Part shown: positions 24,101 through 34,500 of the stretch, one piece after another | How the letters are laid out: every line of letters starts with the position of its first letter | How positions within the stretch are numbered: position 1 is the stretch's first letter | Source: Clarkia xantiana subsp. parviflora | Taxonomy: Eukaryota; Streptophyta; Magnoliopsida; Myrtales; Onagraceae | Assembly: GCA_036873135.1 (NCBI GenBank) | Contig: JAPTYO010000007.1 | Location: 27,758,763 to 27,822,762 of the forward strand | DNA: 64,000 nt | Reading direction: 5' to 3' | Program-made: the position numbers and the translations under genes | The notes under the pieces: generated by a model | Databases searched by the model: none | What the model saw: the letters and a program-made list of their open reading frames with translations, nothing else | What the model was told of the DNA's origin: nothing

Positions 24101-27100
24101 CTGCAGTGACAACTACAGGAGATGTCTACATGTGGGACGGGAAGAAAGGCACCGACAAGCCACCTGTTCTGACAAGGTTACACGGTGCAAAACGGGCAAC
24201 CTCGGTTTCTGTCGGTGAAACCCATCTCCTGATTGTTGGCTCCCTCTACCATCCTCCCTATCCAGTTAGCTTCTTACCCAAGAAACCTCGGGATTTGAAA
24301 CTTAGTGCCAAGTATGAGGTGGAGAAGTTCGATGAAGGGTTTTTGTTCGATGATTTAGAAAATGATGAGCCGGCAGCTTCGATGGTAGACGAAGCTGACG
24401 TTTCTTTGGTCCACAAGTCTGCCCCTACATTGAAAAGTCTTTGTGAAAAAGTTGCAGCAGAAAGCCTAGTGGAACCGCGGAATGCTATTCAGTTGCTGGA
24501 GATTGCTGATTCACTTCAAGCTCCTGATTTAAGGAAGCACTGTGAGGTAATACAAACTTCTTTACTACTTATTTGCTATTGAAAAAGTGTCAACTATAGC
24601 TTATATTGTTAATAGTTCTCCCGGACTTAAAATGTTGATATTCGTTCCAACTATCTGATTGGTTGGTTTTCACTTTTTTCTCTCCTAAAATTGACGGAAT
24701 AAAAAAAACATATTTTTTAAGCATAAAAAAACCTAAACCATGAGCAACAAATCTAATATATTTCGAAAAAAGTGAAAAACAAAATGTTTTTGTTGCTTAA
24801 AACACCAATTTTAACACCAAAATCCGCTGAAAAAAGTGGAAAGCAGCAAATCTGATAGTTGGGATACTGAATATCAACATTTTAAATTAGGGACATCGAT
24901 TAGCAACATGGCCTATTGTAGGGGACTGTTTTAGGTTCTAACCCTTAGTCCTTACAAATATTAATTTTCACTGTAAAACATAACTTATGCTACTTTTTAC
25001 TGTTGAAAAAATGGATTTTATTTTTAGTCATTTGATGAAGAAAATAAGCAGACCACAGCACTTGACTAGGAAATTCATCTGATTTTCTCCTCAGATTTAT
25101 TATTTCTTGTTTGCAGGATATTGTTATGCGGAATTTGGATTATATCTTCACTGTCGCAACACAAAGTGTTGCTAATACTTCCCTTGAGATTTTAGCCAGC
25201 CTTGAGAAGTTATTAGACTCTAAATCCTCTGAATCGTGGAGTTTCCGTCGGCTACCTACACCGACTGCAACTTTTCCTGTGATTATCGACAGTGAAGAAG
25301 AGGAGAGTGAAAGTGACCCGACAAGGACCCGTTGTAGCCAGTTGAAAAAATCTGTTTTCAGGAGTGATCAAGTGAACTATGATTCATTTCTAAACCCGAA
25401 AACCGACCTCGATGATGGATTGACTAAACAAATCCGCGCTTTGAGGAAGAAACTGCAGCAAATCGAGATGCTTGAAGAGAAGCAGATCAAGGGGCATAAT
25501 CTTGATCAGCAGCAACTAGCAAAGCTCAAGACTAGGCCTGAACTTGAGAATTTACTCGTCGATCTCGGTGTTCCAGTGGACATGGTAGATACCAAGAACT
25601 CGGTTTCATCTGATGGAAAAGGGAACAAGAAGGGTGAAGCGTCGAAGAAACAGAGGAAACGAAGTAAATCCAGGGTAGTAAATCATACTGAGAATGTGTC
25701 CGGATTTTCTCAGATCGATTATGGCAAAGTGATCATAGAGGCATCTTCGGATCTCAAACCGGTTGAGGTTTCCAAGGTAGAGGTGAGTCGGGTTAAAAAT
25801 CTAAAAAAAAAAATCTCTATATATCATGTTGCTAATCGTTGTCCCAGAGTTAAAATGTAGATATTCAGTGTCCCAACTATTAGATTTGTTGCTTTCCACT
25901 TTTTTCGACTGATTTTAGCGTTAAAATTGGCGTTTGCGACAAAAATATATTGTTTTTCAGTTTTTCGAATTATCATATTTGTAAGTCATAGTTTAGGCTT
26001 ATTTGATGCATAAAAAATATGTTGTGTTCCATCAATTTTAAGAGAAAAAAGTTGAAATCTACCAATATGATAGTTTTGACAGCTAATATCAACATTTTAA
26101 ATTTGGAATAGCGATTATCAATATGGTCTATAGTTTTACTGTTTTAAAGTTCTTAACCCTATTGGTTATAGTGAAATTACAGAAGGTCATCTAACTATTA
26201 GAAGGGTAATTTGGTCTACTAACTCAAATCCTCTCCTAAACTCTCTTTGGTGAGACAGGAAGTTGAAGAAGTGAAGGTAACAATTGAAGTAACAAAAGAC
26301 CCTCCTCCACCTTCCATTATTACCCGAACTGAGACCCGAGAAGCGCCCAAGAAGAGCTCGCCGACTTCATCTTCTAAGAAGAAGAACAAAAAAGGAGGGC
26401 TTTCGATGTTCTTGAGTGGTGCTCTTGAAGACAACCCTAGAGAATCGACTCCACCACCTCCCCCAACCCCGAAAATTGAGGGACCCGCATGGGGCGGGGC
26501 CAAGCATCCTAAGGGATCAGCGTCTCTCCGCGAAATCCAAGATGAGCAGAAGAAGGTTCAGGGGTTTCAGATTACTTATAGTAGTAACAGCAAAGGTAAG
26601 GTAGGGGAAACTAGAGATGTTAATATTGAAGGCAGAGTAACTTTGAGTTCGTTTATTTCGTCAAACCCGATTGCGGTTTCAAGTCCCACCTCGTCTCAAG
26701 CCACTGCTGAGGGAGAAAAGAACACCCCGACATGGGCGGCAGCTTCGGGGACACCGCCGGCTTTTTCTCGTATGTCGTTGAGGGACATTCAAATGCTGCA
26801 GCAGGTATTCTTGCTCAGCCTCTTTGAGTAAAACCGCACATTATAGTTATTTAGTTGGTTGTTGACTGATCGATAACTTGTTCTACATTACGCGCTTTTT
26901 GTTTATATTTAGGATTGATATAACCTAAAACAGTCCCAGCTATAGACTGTTAATTTCTGATCCAGATTTAAAATGATGATATTTGGTGTCCAACTATTTG
27001 ATTTAAGTTTTTTCTCTTAAAATTAGCAGAACAAAAACATGTTTTTTTTTATAGTATCAAATAAGCCTAAACCATGAGCAACAAATCTTATATTTCGTAA

Positions 27101-28035
27101 AAGTGGAAAATAACAAGTTTTGTTGTTTAAAACGTCAAATTCAGTCGAAAAGTTAAAAACAACAAATCTGATAGTTAGTACTTTGTTAGTAAGTACACTG
27201 ATAAGCAATATATGGTCTATAGTTGAGACTGTTTTTAGGTTCTCAACCCTTATATTTATTACATTTTTTTTTTACTAATCTTCACTTCGGCTATACACTT
27301 TGTTTAGTAGCATTGCTTGAGAATGGTTGGTTATTCACACCAATCTTTTAAGTTTCAATTTTTATTTACTCAGGTATGGTTGTATTCTTCCTCTGCCTCT
27401 TTCAAGAAAGCCACCCATTATAATGATATAGTTTAGTTGTTGACTGATCGATAACTTGCTCTCCAAGTTACGAACTTTTTTCTTCAGATATACACACTTT
27501 GTTTAGTAGCATTGCTTGAGGATGGTTGGTTATTCACACCAATCCTTTAAAGTTTCAATTTTTATTTACTCAGGTATGGTTGTATTCTTCCTCTTCCTCT
27601 TTCAAGAAAGCCACCCATTATAATGATATAGTTTAGTTGTCGACTGATCGGTAACTTGTTCTCCTAGTTACAAATTTTTTTCTTCGGATTTACACACTTT
27701 GTTTAGTAGCATTGCTTGAGAATAGTTGATTATTTACACCAATCATTTAAAGATTCAATTTTATCTACCCAGCTATGGTTTTTACTTGGTTTTTATTATT
27801 ATTATTATAGGTTAAAAAGCAGCAGAGTCTCTCCCACAGTCCAAAGACAAGAACTGCAGGGTTTGCTGTAACAACCGGACAGGGTTCGCCTTCAGACAAC
27901 AATAACGTGAACCGATGGTTCAAACCCGAGATCGAAGCTCCGTCCTCCATTCGATCTATTCAGATCGAGGAAAAGGCCATTAAGGACCTCAAGCGTTTCT
28001 ACACCAGTGTCAAAATTGTCAAGACACAGTTTTAA
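21136..28035 (+). CDS. Ankyrin-RCC1 protein, IBTK-like
   Basis: Ten exons: 21136-21408, 21747-21924, 22281-22506, 22665-22804, 23032-23321, 23396-23608, 24043-24546, 25117-25782, 26259-26804, 27811-28035; 1086 residues. Residues 55-140 hold two ankyrin repeats (GLTPLHIATWRNN, GWSSLHRALHFGHLAVASIL). Residues 152-505 form RCC1 blades with recurring GEVFTWG...GQLGY and AAAKHHT motifs. A helical, BTB-C-terminal-like segment (LLEIADSLQAPDLRKHC) follows, then a coiled coil near 711-745, a basic KKQRKRSKSR (possible nuclear signal) and a proline-rich, disordered region. The C terminus has two SLR(E/D)IQ motifs and IQIEEKAIKDLKRFY. This order and the last motif match animal IBTK, a CUL3 substrate adaptor; a similar role here is inference, since no intact BTB core was identified. 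Confidence 0.93.
21968..22212. mobile_element. MITE in intron 2 of the IBTK-like gene
   Basis: The left end is GGGTTAAGAACCTAAAAACA and the right end is TAGGTTCTTACCC. The interior has AACTAT.AGTCATATTGCTAA and TGTCCC phrases shared with three other intronic copies in this gene. The flanks have a similar AAATT but no exact 9-bp repeat. Confidence 0.7.
24580..24944. mobile_element. MITE in intron 7 of the IBTK-like gene
   Basis: Same family as the copy at 21968: TAGGTTCTAACCC at the right, GGGACATCGATTAGCAACAT inside, and a diverged left end (GTGTCAACTATAGC). The centre holds AAAGTGAAAA and inverted TTTTCACTTTTT, showing the fold-back structure. Confidence 0.65.
25790..26159. mobile_element. 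MITE abutting splice donor of intron 8
   Basis: It starts GGGTTAAAAATCTAAAAA and ends AAAGTTCTTAACCC. The inner ATGTTGCTAATCGTTGTCCC is shared with the sister copies. It begins only 7 bases after the exon 8 boundary (25782), directly behind the donor GTGAGTC. Confidence 0.75.
26913..27249. mobile_element. MITE in intron 9 of the IBTK-like gene
   Basis: Same family: AACCTAAAACAGTCCCAGCT at the left, and GACTGTTTTTAGGTTCTCAA followed by CCC at the right. The left terminus is diverged (GATTGATATAACC). Confidence 0.65.
27290..27780 (+). repeat. 200-bp tandem repeat in intron 9
   Basis: The block containing CACACTTTGTTTAGTAGCAT and then TACTCAGGTATGGTTGTATT recurs at a 200-base period (CAGGTATGG at 27371 and 27571, degenerate CAGCTATGG at 27770). 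Each full copy also repeats TTGACTGATCGATAACTTG. That phrase occurs too right after exon 9 (26860-26880), so the exon 9 boundary was probably the source of the duplication. Confidence 0.8.
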
Positions 28036-28653
28036 AGCTTCAGAAAGGCCGTTTGGGACGTTATAGTGCTTTTTCAGCAGCGTAGAGATCTTCAAGACCC
28101 GGTTTTTAAGTGGGGAAAATCGTCGAGTGGGAATAATCGTTCCGAAATGTGTAATCTTTGATTTAGTTGAACTAGTTATTGCACAATGTAAATTACTGTA
28201 AAGATTTGGTGTATAAATTTCTGTAAAGATCTGTAGTTGAACTAGTTATTGCACATTGGCTTTAATTGATAGAGTAGTGGGGATTAATTCCATCTACTTT
28301 TCAATCTTTTGTATGAGTTAACCATTTTTCCTATTTCAAGGCTGCATTCTCAACTATATATATATATATATCTGCTTCAAGGAGATGTCAGCTAAGCCAA
28401 ACTAAGACATTGCTATTTCTTGCAGTCCAAGTTAGAAGATGGGGATATTATTATTATTATTATTATTTTAATTTTTATTAAGAGAACAACATTTACAGCT
28501 ACCTCAATATATGGAATAATTCTCACTTGCACAGCATCTATAGTGCATGCTTATTTTACATTTAGAATAATTTTTGCTTATTTTACATTTAGAATAATTT
28601 TTACTCGTAGTGAGTCAAAACTGTAAGGCGGTGAAATTTTTACTATGAATATT
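28036..28653. other. 3' flank of the IBTK-like gene
   Basis: It contains an AT microsatellite near 28356, an ATT run near 28450, and a short tandem duplication of CTTATTTTACATTTAGAATA at about 28551-28600. No further gene was seen. Confidence 0.5.
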
Positions 28654-29618
28654 TTTTTTAAAGGGATTAAGTACTTTTTCATACCACTTCTTTGCACAGA
28701 ATCCACTTTTGGTACCACTTCTATTTTTTTGTATACTTTTGGTACCAATTCTTTCAACTTTGTATTCTTTTGGTACCACCGTTAATTTTCCGTCCAAATT
28801 GGTCGTTAAGTGTCATGTGCCATGCACGTGACCGCCCTAAACTTTTGAATTTGTTTCAATTTAGTCCATCTAATGCATCTCTGACTTTTAATTTGTTCAA
28901 TTTAGTCCTAAAAGTTAAAAGTTAGGGATGCATTAGATGGACTAAATTGAAACAAATTCAAAAGTTTAGGGCGGTCACGTGCATGGCACATGACACTTAA
29001 CGGCCAATTTGGACGGAAAGTTAACGGTGGTACCAAAAGGATACAAAGTTGAAAGAAGGGTGGTCAATAACCTGGGAGAGGTCTGAAGATTGGCCCTTGT
29101 GAATTTGAGAGGTCTGAAGATTCAATTGGTGATAACTGAGGTCTGAGGTTTGGACTTGTTGATAACTGAGGTCTCTGTTAGATTTTTCTGTCAAAATTGA
29201 CAGAAAGTTGTCACGTGCCAAAAACGTGCCTCACATAAAAATTGAATCCCAAAATTGCCCCTCCTGCATCCTTGTGCCTGTCACGTGCCGAGCGGAAATG
29301 ACAAAAATACCCTTGGGCGGAAAATGAAAGCAGACGTCTCTTCATCTCCCTACCCACTGTCACATCCGATCAAACTTCTCCATCTTCCCATTCTCTATTC
29401 TCAAACTCTCTCAAAAAACTGAAGAACGAAACTAGGGTTTGCTCCGACTTGGACTGTGAGGAAGATTCCGGCGAAGTGGAGCGGGAATTTCGTCCGGCCT
29501 GCGGCGAGGTTGAGGTTGACGGGAGTTCCAGCGGAAAAGAGGGGAGTTGCAGCAGGGCTTCGAAGGTGACGACACTGTAGAGGACGCGAGCGGTGGACGA
29601 ATTTTAGGGCTGAGGAAG

Positions 29619-30888
29619 ATGGCTAGTGTGTCTGGTAAGTTAACTTGACACAGAATGTGAGATTTGAAGTTTGTCTTTGTTGTGGGTTTGTCCAAATTGT
29701 TGAAATTGAGAATAATATTCTACAAAGTTTAGATTTTTCTTGGTGGATGTGTTAAGACATGTTGATTATTTGATTTTAATGAAGCATTTAGTAGATTCTC
29801 GACAGAATGTAGGAAGATTGAAAGTTGAAAAATGAATATTGAAATTCTGACTGCACTGAAAACGAAATTGTTAATTACATTTGAAATTCATAGTTTTTAG
29901 TTAGTTCAGATGGGTATATTGGCTGATTAGTGTTGGGAAAATCGAAACTTTATGGATGTGTAACGGCTAACTGAGTCTGGTTTATGAAGAAATTGAAATT
30001 TGAAGAAGTTGAACATTTTATTGTTAAGGAAAGTCGAAAATCTTACTTGAAAGTGAGTTATTTCATTGTTCAGATCTTAAATGTTACATTGGCTGATTAT
30101 ATGTTGAAAAATGGATAGTTTATACATTAAACCTCTTGTTTGGATTAGGGACTGAAATTTGTATAGGGATTTGTTCAAAACAACAAAACTTGAACAAGTA
30201 TTTTTACCGTTTCATTTTCGTGTAATTGTAAACTGATTGGAAACCTATAATGTCAAACTGATTAGAGACCTATATTTTGAAAGAATAAGAACTTTTTAGA
30301 CCGGGTTTTCACACAAGAGGAAATTGGCACTCCTCTTTGTTACACAAATTTTGTTATTTTCTACAATATATCTGTGGTATTGAGTTTTTGTTGACATTTG
30401 ACAAGTTCTTGTATATTTGAAATCTGTCATACATTTGTTTAAAACAAAGGTCTGAATATTTGTGAAGGTTTGACAAATAAGGTCTGAACAGTTCTTCTTG
30501 TTTACAATTGAGGTCCCAGTTTGTGTATAATGTTTTAAAATAGAGGTTTCAGTCATTTTACTGACTTACTACAATTTCTATTGAAAAACATTTTACTCAC
30601 TGATGTATTCTTCGGACCTTTATTTTAAGGGATAAGGGTTCCTTTGGTACCACTTCTTTGGGCAGAATCCACTTTTGGTACCACTTCTTTTTTTTTGTAC
30701 ACTTTTGGTACCAACGTTTTCCATTTTGTACCCTTTTGGTACCTCCGTTAGAATTCCGTCCAAAATGGCCGTTAAACCCCCATGTGAGCTGCACGTGACC
30801 AAAAAATAAATTTGGCTGGACGGATTTACCCTTAGGGATAAATGTTCATTTGGTACCACTTCTTTAGGCAAAATCCACTTTTGGTACC

Positions 30889-30934
<46 letters not shown>

Positions 30935-31492
30935 ATTTGCTTTTTTTTTTGCTGTCGGTGAATCTTATATTATATTAATTACAGAACTTCCATTATCATC
31001 ATACAGCTCTTCCTTAGACTCTTCTTTTGTGTACTTTTTGTCTGACACATTCGAAGAAATTTATATGTCGTTGTAAAAACCAATATTGTAATGTATGTAT
31101 GTATGTTTCATGTATCAGTTGATATATGATAATAATGCGGTGCATAGTATGATAGATATGTTTGTAAGTATTAGAATTTCGTGCAATATATAAGAAAATT
31201 ATTTGTTCGTGGCGTTGAAATTAACTTTTTGTATTGTGAAAAGTATCACTATGAATTTAATAATGTTTTCTATAAACACAAATAGATACGTCATTCCTTA
31301 CCACTCTAGAATAAACATTTCGACACTCTGCAACAATAATATAAACTTTTAAAGATGCGACGTTTCCTTTTGTTATATCGAAAATATAAGTTGCAACATT
31401 ACTAAGTAGGGCTCTGAACAAAGTTGAAAATGTATATATGGGACAATTCTATATCGAATCCATATAAACCCGATAGCAAAACAAAGCAAATA

Positions 31493-31526
<34 letters not shown>

Positions 31527-34500
31527 GGTACCAAAAGTGGATTTTGCCCAAAGAAGTGGTACCAAATGAACATTTATCCCTAAGGGTAAATCCGTCCAGC
31601 CAAATTTATTTTTTGGTCACGTGCAGCTCACATGGGGGTTTAACGGCCATTTTGGACGGAATTCTAACGGAGGTACCAAAAGGGTACAAAATGGAAAACG
31701 TTGGTACCAAAAGTGTACAAAAAAAAAAGAAGTGGTACCAAAAGTGGATTCTGCCCAAAGAAGTGGTACCAAAGGAACCCTTATCCCTTATTTTAAACAA
31801 GAACAAAAAGTTTAGACCTTCGTCATACCTTAACAAATGCACAGAACTTTGTTACCCTTCAAATGTTTGATTTGTCATAAACAAATTTTGTTATTTCATA
31901 CAATATATCTGTGGTATTGAGTTTTTTTGATGATATTTGACAAGTTCTTGTATATTTGAAATCATTCATACATTTGTGTAAATCAAAGGTCTGAACAGTT
32001 GTAACAGTTTGACAAATAAGGTCTGAACAGTTCTTCTTGTTTACAATAGAGGTCCAAGTTAGTATAGTTTGTTAAAATAGAGGTCTCAGTCATTTTACTG
32101 ACTTACTACAACCTCTATTGGAAAACGTTTTACTGACTTCTAACCTTCCTCAGACCTTTATTCTAAACAAGAACAAAAGTTAAGACCTTCATCATACCTT
32201 AATAACAAAACTTTGTTAGAAACTGTCTAATTTGTCAATTTGTTTGCTGGCAGATGTACAGGCACAAAGCAGCATGGAAGAGTATCCAATAACTGTGGAA
32301 ATGAACCATCATGGCCGGTTTATAGTTGAAGCGGATGGGTCTCTAAGTAAGTACGTTGGCCAGATCGACTGCTTTGAGATTTCAAGCTTCTACCCATTCA
32401 GGCAGCTACTGAGGTTGGCGAGGGAAAAGTATGGCTATCCCGAGTGGCGATTAATAAACTATAGAAAGTTTATGCCTGGTGGAGTAATCGCCTTAAAACT
32501 AATCTTGGGTATGTCTGATTGGTACGATGTGGTAGAGAGGCATCCTAGAGGAGCCCTGATGCAGTTGTACATGGTAAAGGATGATGTTGAAGGGGCCAGA
32601 ACTATGCAAGGTGTTGAAGGGACAAGTCGAACAAGCGACGACCTGGGTGAGTTAAGGCATGCGATGGAAGAGTTGAGGTCGGGGTTGGCACGGGAAGTAG
32701 ATGGACAAGCACTTACATCTCCCATACATGTCGATCATGTCGATCTAGAGGGGAGCCGAGATGAGGCATCTTCCTCCTATGAAGTAGTATCCATTGAATC
32801 CGGTGAAGAAGAAGATAGTGAAGTTGAAGAACACTGTCTTCCAGCTGAAATACTCTCCGATGAAGACTGGGTGCCTAGAGACGGAGACGACGTGCACAGC
32901 ACAGATTCCGATGGTTCTGACCCATGGCATACAGTTGCCAGGGAAACAGCACGGGTGGAGGAGGCGAGGGAGGCAGAAAGGAGGAAGGAAGTCGCTGCCG
33001 GGAAGAGGAAGGTCACCTGTGACAGGGCCGATGTTGGGAATGTTGCAGGTTAGTGTTATGCAACTGCTTAATTACTGATTTATTATGCAATTATATACAT
33101 GAATGATATATTTGTTTTTGTCGCAGATGGACCTCCTGCAGAAGAGTTCGATGAATTGGATTTTTTGGATGATGTTAATGGACCTGCTCTACAAGATCTG
33201 CTGCACAACAGTTTGAGCCTGGCATCTCTTCCAAAGTCGGACTCCGATGAAGAAGTGGACAGTCACCGTCGGTTCCCGGAGTATAAGGAGAGTACGGGAC
33301 CAAATGCCCCTCCGGCAGAGCTGACGATCGGGCTTCTGTTCCCTAATTCTGAAGCATTCCGCCAGGCTTTGGCGGAGCATAGCATTTTCCACCGATATAC
33401 CTACCGGTTTCAGACCAACAACAAGAAAAAGGTGGATGCTGTTTGCAAGAAGAAATGTGGCTGGAGGATTTATGCCTCCAAGGTTAGGAATGAAGAAACT
33501 ATGCAGGTACAATACTGTTATATGGACTCTATTTGGTGCTTTTTATAATTTAAACTGTTTGTTATGTTTGTCTGACCCAAATTTGTGGGTTTTCTTTCAG
33601 GTTAAGACATTCGTCAACAAGCACAAAAAAGGTTGCCTTGTGCTCAGGACTAAACAGGTCAATAAGAAGTGGATCGTCAGCAAGTACCTAGACAAGTATA
33701 GAGAGCAGAGGCTGCAACCTGGATATATTGTCTCCGAGCTTGCCCGAGACAGACATCTGGATGTCAGCCGGTGGACTGTCTACAATGCCTGTAAGGAGAT
33801 GGACGAAATCATCCTTGGAGAGAGGGAGAAACAATACGGTCTGCTCTGGGACTACGCCCGTGCTGTCTTGACAGCCAACAGTAGGAGTACAGTTGGTATT
33901 CTATTGAGCGGTGGTCGGTTCCAGAGGATGTACATGTGCTTAGACGCATGGAAGACAGGGTTTGTCGAGGGTTGCCGACCTTTCATTGGTCTAGATGGGT
34001 GTCATCTCAAAGGTGCAGAGCATGGCCAGCTTCTCTCAGCCATATCACAAGATGCTAACCAGGGGCTGTTCCCGATTGCGGTTGCTTGGGTAGAAGCGGA
34101 AACCTACGACAGCTGGGCCTGGTTTTTAGATCGTCTCAAAACAGACATTGGCACAGGTCCCCCGGCAAGAAGGAACTGGGTTATTATGTCAGATAGGCAG
34201 AAGGTAAGACATTTTGACACCCTTCATATGTTGTTGTAATATCTGTGTTGATATAAGAGGTCTGGATTAAAACAAAGTGAATTAACTAATGTCTTTCAGA
34301 TCTGGTTTGTTGATATTTGAGGTCTAATATTCTAAATCTGTTGTTTTGTTCAATGTTGATATAGGGCCTTGTTAATGCTGTAGAGACTATCTTCCCAGAA
34401 GCTGAACACAGAAGGTGTGTCCGGCACATACATGAGAATATGAAGAAGGAACAATGGAGGGGAGTTGCTATCAAGAACCATGTGTGGGGTGCTGCGTCTG

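Noticed and set aside
32459..33016. Minus-strand open frames opposite transposase exon 2
   Set aside because: Antisense shadows of the PB1-like and acidic coding region.
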